Of a stretch of 64,000 bases of DNA, positions 55,307 to 64,000 are shown one piece after another. Below the pieces are notes generated by a model. It had not been told where the DNA came from. It ran no database searches and was given only the letters and a program-made list of their open reading frames with translations. A program made the translations under genes and the position numbers. Position 1 is the stretch's first letter. Each line of letters starts with the position of its first letter. The stretch lies in assembly GCA_029378245.1 (NCBI GenBank), contig JARKIF010000057.1:124001-188000 (forward strand). The letters are read 5' to 3'. The DNA is from Roridomyces roridus. Its lineage: Eukaryota; Basidiomycota; Agaricomycetes; Agaricales; Mycenaceae.

Positions 55307-56544
55307 CTACATGAGTCCAAAATGCTTTCGTGGTCGCGCCTACAAAAGGACAAGTCAAAGACGACGAAGGTGAGGCGAATTGAAGAACGCACGTAAAGAA
55401 GGTCATCCTCGTCGTCATCACCCGAATCGTCTTCGTCTCCTTCTTGCCTCTCGTACCACTCGTAGCCCATATTGAAAACGATTTCCGGGATATCGGGGAA
55501 AGACCCACGAAACGATGTTTTGGAAAAGCTCCGCCATCCGGTGACAAAGACGCGTTGTAGCTTGCATCCGGAGTGGGTGATCAGGGAGGTGAGCAAGGAG
55601 GTGGGGTTCTCGCTCATGATGGCACCCGAAATCTGCAGGGTACGAAGCGCTGGTACAGTGAAAATCTGCAGCACGGGATCGCCGTAGTACGGTTCTGAAT
55701 GCACCATCACGAGGGTTTCCAGTCGGGAGAGATGGACGTCGCCTTGAATTGGCTTTCTCCCCTCACAGTCGACTATACGTAGGCATAGTAGGTTTACTGC
55801 GCTTTGGAGGAGGGGAATGTACTTGGTTGGGCTGATATCCTCGAGCGTCAGGGATGTGAGCTGGGAGACGGGTAGCCAGCTCCAATGACGGACGTGATTG
55901 AGAGTAACTTCTCGAAGCCGGGGGAAGTCGGCGGGCGTCGCATTTGGGTGTCTGTCATTGGAGCGCTCGTCGACTTTGAGGGAGAGCCTGTAAAGACGTG
56001 GCATTGGTCCTTGAATGAGAGCGACCTGCGTGTCCAAAACGACCAGTTCCACAAACTCCCAACGCTGACGATGCAGCAGAATCGGTTTTAGAAACTTCTT
56101 CGACAGCCGCAAGTCTGGCTCCAGTTGGATGGAGATGGGACACGATCCCGACCTCTCGAGCCAGGTGGTGAGAATTCGGAGGACGTAGCGTTCGTCTTCT
56201 TCATCCACAAATGGAAGCAGGATGGCTCGCCAGAGTTTGGGTGTGGCCAAGGCTATCTGCCGCCAATTCCCGCAGATGTGGGTGAGGGCAGTGGGCGATT
56301 CCCGGCCCGTGAGCGGAGGACAGGCGGGATATGGCGGTAGAAAGTGGATGAATATCTCGGAAATGACCTCGTTTGCGAGTGAGAGGACGGGGTACTTGTA
56401 CGCGTCCATCCGCTGCTGACACGGAGCCCTCTCCTCTCGCAGCACGCGAATCCGTTCTTCCAGTGCACGAATCTCGGCATCTATTTCGGTTATACGTGCA
56501 CGGTCTGCAGCGCGGCGAGTCTTGTCGGTATCGTCGTGAGTCAT
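55307..56544 (-). CDS. F-box protein, about 394 aa
   Basis: Exon 1 (56544-55393) codes for an N-terminal coiled coil (ITEIDAEIRALEERIRVLRE) and then the F-box PVLSLANEVISEIFIHFLP ... HICGNWRQIALATPKLW, the layout usual for agaric F-box proteins. Leucine-rich-repeat-like sequence follows (LTSLTLEDIS, LRIVDC, LETLVMV, LRTLQISG), and an acidic stretch sits near the end. A 53-nt intron (55340-55392) leads to an 11-codon last exon; without splicing the frame continues to 55240. It would bind Skp1 in an SCF ubiquitin ligase. It is divergent from the esterase gene across 760 bp. Confidence 0.78.
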
Positions 56545-57304
56545 GTGTGCGCGAGAGAGCGTTGTAACTTGTGGTGGAGCGTAAGAGGGATGTCACCGTG
56601 ACGTCACGAACAAGCATCAAGCATCCGAACGTCACGTGTCATCGCGAAAGTTCTTCCAAGCAACTTCCAAGATTCATCTTGCGCCGACTCTTGCGACGAA
56701 TTTTCGGCAACAGCTTCGCCCCAGTCTCAAAGTCTTGATTGGCCAGCGGACCCAATTCCCACGGTATCCAGTTCCAGAGATCATCTCTTGACAAGTTGAA
56801 GAAAAGCTGGGCCTACTTACCTCAGAGCTAGAATCAAGAGGCAGCAGATCAGTTGATCCGTGACACAGTGTTGATAGCTCCGGTTGCTTGTGATTTGATG
56901 TAAATAACCACCAAAGGTGTCGAAACGCGGGGCAAGGCCAGTGAGGTCCAGTTTTAAGTCAAGAGAGTGAGCTCAGGCCGGTTGGGAGCATAAAGCAGGC
57001 AAAGGCGACGATGGAAGACTGACGACGACCGTCGGCAAGAGACGGAGTTTAGCGGCTTTCACGGAGGTGAAGCTCGTTTAGGAAGGGGGGGGGTAGATCA
57101 ATCAGTGTCGCGGATCAACTGATTTGGAGCCTCTTGCTAGAATCGGAGTCAGCTGAGCGCTGATCTCTGCTCATGGCCCTGGGTTTCTTGGGCTGGCACG
57201 CAGGATCACGCGGAGCGCTGCGGTCGGCAACGTCTGATTTACGCCCGCCATGTGCTCGTGATCGGAGCCGCACAGGATTTGCCTCTCCACCCACGGCCTC
57301 GTAC
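56545..57304. other. Divergent promoter region (F-box gene / esterase gene)
   Basis: 760 bp separating two divergent genes; both promoters should lie here. GTCACGTGTCAT (near 56631) contains the E-box-like CACGTG. A G9 run is at 57086-57094. No ORF is supported. Confidence 0.4.
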
Positions 57305-59462
57305 ATGCTCCCACTGCTCTTGAGTGGCGCTCTCGCCGTCGTATCCTGCGTGGCCTCGACGCACATCGTCTCTTTACCATACGGCACCTTCCGAGGCGTT
57401 CCCCAGGGTAATCTAACTGAATTCCGCAGTGTACCCTTTGCGCAAGCGTGAGCATCTCGATTGGCTTCAAGTTTCTCCACGCTGAACACCCTTCTCAGAG
57501 GACGGTTTGAACTTCCGCGTGCACCGCGGCGTCTCCACGGCATCCAGAATGCGACGGTTTATGGTGCCTCTTGTCCACAACAAACGTTCAGCGCGTTGCC
57601 CGTGGAGTTGCCTGGTTCTGACAATGATCCTCAGCTCACGATTTCGGAAGATTGTGCGTCGCGAACATCCTTTTCCTTACTTCTCATATTGATATGTGTT
57701 CAGGCTTGACTCTCGACGTGTATCGGCCCATCACAGCGAATCACAAGTCCAAGTTACCGGTCCTTGTGTGGATCTTTGGAGGTGGATTTGAAACAGGAAA
57801 CACGCGCGACACGGATGTGAAGCCCGTCGTTGAGCGCGCCATCGTCACCGGCCAATCCGTCGTCTCGGTGGTCATGAATTATCGTTTTACCGGTGAGACT
57901 CGCGTTGATCTGCATTTTAGTTACTTGACAGCTTCAGCGTTCGGCTTTTTGGCAGGAAAAGAGGTGGCGCGTGCGGGTATCTCGAATCTGGGGTTACGCG
58001 ACCGTGCGTGATTCATCCTTTGACACGCCACTCAGTTCATGATTTTTTCCAGAGATATTCGCTTTGAAGTGGGTCCAGGAGCACGTCGCTGCATTCGGTG
58101 GCGATCCTTCCCGCGTGGTGTTGTACGTCCCTCTTTGGTTTTCATACCCGAATCTAACGAGCCGTCAAGAGGTGGTGTAAGCGCTGGAGCGATCTCGGCG
58201 TCGCTGCTGATGCTCGATAACCTCGAGGGCTCGAATAAATTGTTTCACGGGGCTATACTGGAAGCCGGCTCGCCTGGATCTGAGCCTTCCGTCCTTGACG
58301 GCCAAGACCAGTATAATTTCCTCGTGTCGGCAAACAACTGCTCGCATGCCCACGACACCCTCGAGTGTCTACGCAAAGTGCCGTTCGACGCGTTCATGAC
58401 GACTGTGAATGAAACACCGGATTTGTTCTCGAACAAGAGTCTCAATACAGCCTGGCGGCCGAGAGTCGACGGAGATGTTATCTTGGCCAATCCGCTGCTC
58501 ATGCTCCAGCGTGGGCTGTTTAGCAGGGTGGGTCATTCAGTCGGAGACCATTCAGATTCTCATCTTGATAGATGCCCTTCTTGACTGGAGACTCGGATGA
58601 CGAGGGAACGTATGTGGTTTTCAAGTCTTCTGATCTCAAGTCTCAAAACGTTGAAGCATATTCACCCTGGCACTCTTGAACATCACGACCAACGGCGAAT
58701 TTTTGAACTACGTTCACGCAAAGTATGTTATCGAATCAATATTTGGTGCCCAACTCACTCCATCTAGTTACTTCCCCGCCGCAACAGAAGCCCAAATAGC
58801 GAAAATGGGACATTTATATCCCAATGATCCCAAAAAAGTTGAATCGCCTCCCAATATTCTTGCAGAAACTAATCATTTGTTGTAGGGCTCTCCCTTTGGC
58901 ACAGGCACCAATAACCAGTTAAGCCCTCAATTCAAACGTCTCGCTTCGTTCCAGGGTGATTTGATCTTCGTCGCTCCCCGGAGGTTCTTCCTTGAACACG
59001 CGTCTTCGAGGCAGAATACCTGGAGTTGGCGTACGTCTTTACTTTGCTTCTCAGTTGATACTCAAGTAATCGACGTCTAGTGAGTACTGCGTTCAAGAAC
59101 TCTTCGGAACTGGGCTCGGTGCATACCAGCGACGACGCCATTTTGTTCCCTAAGACGCCTGATAGTGACTGGACCGCTGCCGATGCGCTGAGTGGGTCTT
59201 TCGTTTTTCATTCTCATTCCCGCTCAACGCATCGACAGTTAACTTCATTAATACCCTTAATCCTAACCGCCCCGCCGAAGGATCGCACCATTCCGCCTTG
59301 GAAGTTCCCTGGCCAAAGTGGCATAAGAAGGAGCCGGTGTCGCTGACGTTTAGTGATACCAAGGTGAGCGTTACGGCGGATGATTTCCGGGCTGAGTCCA
59401 TGGGGTATTTGAATGAGGTGTTGCTTGAGGAGGCGAAGAAGGAGAAGGCGTGGTTCGTCTAG
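57305..59462 (+). CDS. Secreted type-B carboxylesterase, 546 aa, 12 exons
   Basis: Exons: 57305-57447, 57499-57653, 57704-57892, 57932-58003, 58053-58122, 58170-58527, 58572-58609, 58657-58722, 58768-58837, 58886-59030, 59081-59191 and 59239-59462; the frame is open throughout. An N-terminal signal peptide (LPLLLSGALAVVSCVAS) is followed by typical COesterase motifs: YGTFRGVPQG, CLTLDVYRP, PVLVWIFGGGF (oxyanion hole), FALKWVQEHVAAFGGDPSRV, GGVSAGA with the nucleophile Ser, and SVHTSDDAILF with the likely catalytic His. It should hydrolyse carboxylic esters outside the cell. Length is normal. The intron at 58838 has a weak donor (GTTGAA). Intron 3 is only 39 nt. Confidence 0.88.
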
Positions 59463-59702
59463 TAATCGTAGCTTCATCAGTTTAGTTTTGCGCGACGCGA
59501 CGCGCGTTTGACGGGTGGCGTGATCGTTGCTGTCAGCCATCAAAATTCGGATCTCTTCTGTCACCGCTGTCTTCCTCCTCCTTGCTTCCTCCGACTCGAG
59601 AGCGCGCCAGACCGAGCTCTGCAACTCCCCACAGCCTGCTCCGAAATTGCTTCCTCATCTAATTTAACTCTTTCCCACACCGCTGCCACGTCGCCGTCCC
59701 CC

Positions 59703-60420
59703 ATGTCTCTCGAAATCCGGGCATTCATCTACGGAGGCGACGACACTCGATGCCAAGTCGTTCTGCGCAAGGACATTCCAGAGCAAGCGCAGAACAACTT
59801 TGCGATGCTCGACGGGTGGGCGCAGAAGAGCGTCATCGCTATTGGGGTCGACCTGAAGCACACGCAGAGGTGGACCTGCGAGGAATGTGGCAAGCCTGCA
59901 CGCGAGACGTGGTTCGACCCTCGACCGTCGTTGCGTGTGTCTGAGCCCGTCGTCGTACTGCCCATCCATCATCTGTGCGAAGCCGGTGGCGGGGCGTGCC
60001 ATGCCGCCGTGGAGACCCGTGTGCGTGGGGCACCACCTGCCCCCTCCGTGCGCCCCTCGATGCCAGATGGATCACCTATTCCGTTGGCTGGGAGCTGTGC
60101 CAAGTGCCAGCGCGATGAGACGGCTGAGGAGGGCTTCAAGATGAGCCGGTGTAGCAAGTGTAAATTGACGAGATATTGCAGGTATTTTTTAGTTCTTGCG
60201 TCTTGGGAGTGTCGACTCATCTCGTCACAGTGCGGGATGTCAGAAAGAGGATTGGACTCGGCACAGCAGGGTACGTCTCTCACCCCCGTTTTGGTCTCTA
60301 TTTCAAACAGCTTGCATGCAGACGTGTAAAACCATTAAAAGCGTACAGTGGTTCAACTGGGGCGAGCCTGAACCCGAGTCTGAGGATGAAACGTTGAAGA
60401 TGCCGGGCGCATTTGTATGA
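59703..60420 (+). CDS. MYND zinc-finger protein, 205 aa, 3 exons
   Basis: Exons 59703-60181, 60231-60270 and 60322-60420, introns 49 and 51 nt. The C-terminal third is a complete MYND finger split by both introns: CAKC, then CSKCKLTRYC, SAGCQKEDWTRH and TC, a C-C-C-C-C-C-H-C ligand order. The N-terminal part has a further CEEC and a pair of His/Cys near residue 100 but no recognised fold. MYND fingers mediate protein-protein contacts. It lies 240 bp after the esterase on the same strand. Confidence 0.8.
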
Positions 60421-60871
60421 TATGTGTTGCCAGTGAAACTTTTTTACCACCAAGTCCTCGTCAGATGAGCCAGGAACGTTGACGCCCTGAATCATGCTGC
60501 ACCCATGGCCACCATCTTCCTGAGATTGGAAGCCGTGTAATCACCTTCTGTTCCTTCTTCAGATCCGGAAAGACTCGCACCGTGCTCATCGACCGCGGGA
60601 CTTAGCTGTGCGTGGATCTGCTAGTACCCAGAAGACGCGAATTGGCACCCACGGCCCTGGTCGGGTGCTGTCCTTCGTCAAGATATCAACAAGATATCTG
60701 ATGTCAGGTTTCGCTGTTCTTCCTGACTCCTACGAAATTTGAAGAACAAGCGCATCCATTTATGGCCTCATCGATCATCTCCCGCCCCATGATAATCTGG
60801 TGGACATTTATGTCTTATAAGATATCCTTTATCGTCCGATGAAACATACACTCCCTTCTTTCCTCACCACA
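60421..60871. other. Intergenic spacer
   Basis: 451 bp between the MYND gene and the membrane-protein gene. TATAAGATATCC near 60817 is a plausible TATA region about 50 bp before the next start. Nothing else is seen. Confidence 0.4.
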
Positions 60872-62084
60872 ATGATCCCCATGGACGACTACGTAGGCAC
60901 CTGGCAAGACCTTCTTTACAGCGCCAGTCAAGCGGGCGTGGAACTCCTCTTCTACGGTTAGCTTCCACGTTCTTCGCTCGGTATCCAATTTGAATTCCTG
61001 GAGCAGGATTCTACCTCCACGTCTTCATCTCGGCGATACACAACCTACTCTACCGTTGCAGCGCAGCGGGGAAAAGCATACTAATCTTGGCGAGCTGTGC
61101 GATGTTTTTGGTTGGAACTGTGCAGCTCGCATTGCAACTTGTCTCGGTTGGGGTGTATATTCGGATTCTTCAGCAGCAGATGGGTGCTGGGGCGGATGGA
61201 TATAATACCCTTATAGTGCTCAGCCATATCATCCTGGCTTTCAACACGTTGGTACCTATCTTCTGTTGACTCTGTGCGCCGGCTGATTCATCTCACAGGC
61301 TGGTGGCAGATAGTCTATTTGTGAGTTCCCTTCACTTGAGAGATGGGATCTGCTTAGAGGGCAGACATACCGATGTTACATTCTCTGGGGCCGCCGCAAG
61401 GCAGTCATCCTCCTTCCCGTACTGCTCATGTTGTCCACCCTTGGTACGTCTATCCCAAGTCGAACAAAATAGTCCTTGGTGATGTTTTTTTCAGCTCTCG
61501 GAGTAGCGATTCAATTCCTCCCCGCCCTCTACACGATTAGAATCACGCAGATTGAATTCATCGTCGTCGCGGTGACGAATGTCCTTCTCACCGTCCTCGC
61601 GGGTGTGTATTCCATTACGCCTTATAGTGTCATTTGACCAAGGCGTCCATGCAGCAAGTCGAATATGGTGGATCCGCCGGAAGGGAGGTCCTGAAAGTGT
61701 ACTGCGTCAGCGGTGTAACAGTGCTTTTGCATTCATGTATGTCGGCACCCTCCCTCTCTCCCACTTTGCTCAATCCTCATCCTTAATTGGAAGCCTCGAA
61801 TCCGGCGTACTCTACTGCATCTGGAGCATTTTGCTTGTCTGCACGATATCCATTAAACCGGAGGCGGATTCGATCGTTTTTGCGGTTGTATTGGGGAGCG
61901 CAAAGCAGGGCGTGGTTCGTGTTGAATACTCTTGTGGGCTAAGGTGTTGTTGACTTGTGTGCAGAACATGATCCCGACGCTTTCTCTCGTACTAGGGAAG
62001 GATGCTGGAGCCCCGGAGCCCAACTTGACGGAGCACCCGGGAAAGGTCGGAAATCGCGCTGGTGTAGATTCGATTGGAGTGTAA
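60872..62084 (+). CDS. Multi-pass membrane protein, 285 aa, 8 exons
   Basis: Exons: 60872-60956, 61007-61247, 61299-61320, 61365-61443, 61495-61602, 61655-61736, 61794-61914 and 61965-62084, including a 22-nt exon; the frame is open to TAA at 62082-62084. About seven hydrophobic segments can be seen: YLHVFISAIHNLLY, ILILASCAMFLVGTVQLAL, IVLSHIILAFNTLVADSLF, AVILLPVLLMLSTLALGVAI, FIVVAVTNVLLTVLAG, YCIWSILLVCTI and IVFAVVL. The pattern with R-YILWGRRK after the third segment is typical of a large agaric family of uncharacterised integral membrane proteins. Substrate or ligand is unknown. Confidence 0.72.
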
Positions 62085-62206
62085 TCTGTCCGCTCTGTCA
62101 GAGCCCGCTTTCCTCATTGGGGCCGCTTCCGCCTGCGGGTATAGATCCTCCTCCTCCTCCTCCTCTGCGCTCCCTTATGATTGACAACAACACTGTTGGC
62201 GAAAAC

Positions 62207-62297
62207 ACACGCATGGTGAAGCGGTTATCATGCTTGTCAGCGCGATTCCCGCTACACCACGAAGCAAGCGGCAGGGGCTCGACTCCCCTTGCGTGTA
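62207..62297 (+). tRNA. tRNA-like unit (possible intron-containing tRNA or SINE head)
   Basis: ACACGCA (62207-62213) pairs perfectly with TGCGTGT (62290-62296), and AGGGG/CCCCT form a T-stem around a seven-base loop CTCGACT. TGGTGAAGCGG fits box A and GGCTCGACTCC fits box B with one change (C for T54). GCTTG (62232) could pair with CAAGC (62265) as an anticodon stem with an oversized loop, as if it held an intron of about 21 nt. The anticodon cannot be fixed: the two possible registers give different triplets and one lacks U33. The A/T-rich stretch with many GGAATG/CATTCC motifs after it could be a SINE body. Confidence 0.42.
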
Positions 62298-63410
62298 TCT
62301 TCATCACGAAAACGGGAAAATCATTCCACTGCATTGCAATGATCGGAATGCAGCAGAATGACCGAAATTCCCGAAATCATTCCGATCGGTTCGGCAGCCA
62401 TTGCCCACGCACAAGAATTCCGGCAGGCTTGGCAGATGCCAAGCATTGGGCATGCCTATGACCATTGTAATGCATTGCAACACCGCACACAAGCGGTCAT
62501 TCCAGCCCATATAATTACTCAATAATGCTTATAATAATATTGCTCACATTCACACAAATCAAGGAGGGAGAAAAATGAATAAATTGGGAAGTGCTATGTA
62601 CGGGACTACGATACATCGACCGTTGACGGCATAGTGATAATCATGCGGAGATGAAGAACAGGCGGTTTGGGAGAGTTCGTTGGGTAGACGAGGGTAGACG
62701 TTGAGCAGGACTTCGGCACATGGGGCAGCACTAGCTACAGCTTCAGAAACAGGTATAATTTGAGGTTTGGCAGCGACTTTGAAGTTGAAGGGCTGTGCGG
62801 TACGGAGTTGAAGACGTGCGATCGACAGGCTTGAGCGAGTTTGTGGCGTTCGGCGCGAGGGGACTTGACGAGATGTCCAAAGGATGGGTCGGCACAACCG
62901 GAACCAGGAGCATGGGACGAACTTGAGTCCTGGCGGAGACAGCGACGATCAGATCCTCTTGGCCAGCGGTGGCACGCTCGACAGTGCCAAGGACGAAGAG
63001 TTCTCAGTTGTGACGATGAGTCGGCCCACGAGGGACGCGGTATCCAGGCCTTCGTGTGTTGAGGCTTCATGCAACTCGTCGAAAGGCGCGGGCAGGAGAG
63101 GGAGGGAAGGAAAGAAGAGAGAGAGCACCTTGCACGACGTCCAGCGGATGGTATGCGGCCACGACAGCTTCAAGACTAAAGTGCTTGCTCCGCTTGAGCC
63201 GGTATCGGGAAACTGTGGGTAGTTGACAACAACGGTATAGAAGATGGCCCAGGGACAGTCGAGGGACTTCAACAAGACACCGCTCCGACAATCAACTCCC
63301 TACAACTTCATTCGCTCCACCCTGACGTCGGAGGACACGCACTTGCCATTCCATTTCATACCAACGACTCGATTATGCGCGTTATCATCCTGGACCTCTC
63401 AATCTACCCG
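62298..63410. other. Region without a supported gene
   Basis: Between 62318 and 62500, short inverted blocks (ATCATTCC/GGAATGAT, GCATTGCAATG) recur. The rest has only overlapping short ORFs with biased composition; a minus reading around 63060-62900 (VERATAGQEDLIVAVSAR) is not enough for a gene call. Confidence 0.35.
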
Positions 63411-63755
63411 AGTCGATCCCCGCTTCATGGGTATGCGAGACATACCCATCCAACCATTTTCACGTCACGTCCAGTGGAGTCGACTACCAAGCCATTCTCC
63501 CATCGCTTTTCAGTGGTCATCCCCAGCCACTCCCAATCCTCAATCCAATTTCCTCCCCGCATCCAAGTCTGCAAAAAGCGACCTCGTTCAACAAGCGGCG
63601 TTATATCAATCAACCGCGACTCTAACAAGTCCATTCGCTCTCGGGGCCATTGGCTCAACTCACGATTGGTGGGTATGCGAGCTACGACCCTCTCCATTCT
63701 CGCTCCGAGACCAGTCGATCCCCGCCTCATGGGTATGCGAGACATACCCATCCAA
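63411..63755 (+). repeat. Two 43-bp direct repeats, each with a perfect hairpin
   Basis: ATGGGTATG-CGAGA-CATACCCAT (9-bp stem, 5-base loop) occurs at 63427-63449 and 63729-63751, each inside the same flanking sequence (GTCGATCCCCGC...CCAA). A half copy, GTGGGTATGCGAG, lies at about 63669. The ORF of 189 codons across this stretch (63244-63813) is not protein-like. Downstream to 64000 nothing is seen. Confidence 0.6.
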
Positions 63756-64000
63756 TGCGCGTCCATTGTTTCATCCAAGGCCAGTCCATTGTCTCAGTCT
63801 ATTTATCCGTTGACCTCCGCCGCTACATCTCAACCTCTTTATCGGACTTCTCCGGTCAACTACTTCAGTATCTCGAGTATCGTTTGTTTAATAGATCCTT
63901 TTGCTGCCGAGCGCGCCGAGCCCAGCCAATTTTACCCCTTTTGGAATTTCGTTGCAGAATGTGCAACGAAACTTGTCACGTGTGCGCGAGTGAACTTGAC

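Noticed and set aside
63244..63813. 189-codon + strand ORF
   Set aside because: Composition is Ser/Pro/Thr-rich without motifs, and it includes the duplicated hairpins; the opposite strand is open as well.

Overview
The window looks like a transposon-rich stretch of a mushroom-forming fungus (Basidiomycota, probably Agaricomycetes). Reconstructed genes have many short introns (about 45-67 nt) with GTRNGT-type donors. Protein types are those expanded in agarics: a coiled-coil plus F-box protein, a secreted type-B carboxylesterase, a MYND protein, a multi-pass membrane protein, Zn2Cys6-like clusters and MLKL-like helical proteins. Ty3, Ty1/copia, non-LTR-like, SINE-like and TIR elements are nested in one another. 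All calls come from reading the sequence; no database search was run.

1-15,049: the 3' 15 kb of a Ty3/gypsy element on the + strand. Gag, protease and pol lie in three frames, and each step is a -1 shift at a canonical slippery heptamer just before the upstream stop codon. Pol is broken near its end by a 0.78-kb insert made of two inverted, tRNA-headed SINE-like halves. Between the end of pol and the 3' LTR (13,482-15,049, preceded by a polypurine tract) lie three intron-containing genes, all on the minus strand (157, about 435 and about 781 aa). They appear to be carried inside the retroelement in antisense.

15,050-23,115: decayed DNA with two tandem P4-ATPase (flippase) fragments, one doubtful two-exon gene, an 86-bp minisatellite and the C-terminal part of a RecQ-like gene. 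23,181-30,885: a degraded minus-strand gene split by a young 7.3-kb Ty1/copia element (237-bp LTRs with one difference, TSD CTCTT). The copia gag is itself split by a 2.3-kb TIR element that contains a further MITE, and its RT carries HVND in place of YVDD.

30,890-42,400: a graveyard with a copia gag remnant, a non-LTR-like ORF1 with a zinc knuckle, three TIR MITEs and a Zn2Cys6 transcription-factor pseudogene. 42,931-47,002: two intact paralogues (215 and 214 aa) with identical five-exon layout and an MLKL/HeLo-like helical-bundle look. 49,474-53,372: a 3.9-kb non-autonomous element with 202-bp near-identical TIRs and an 8-bp TSD.

53,847-62,084: a normal-looking gene island: a single-pass membrane protein (+), F-box protein (-), carboxylesterase (+), MYND protein (+) and multi-pass membrane protein (+), all with open spliced frames. 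The last 2 kb hold a tRNA-like unit and duplicated perfect hairpins but no supported protein gene.
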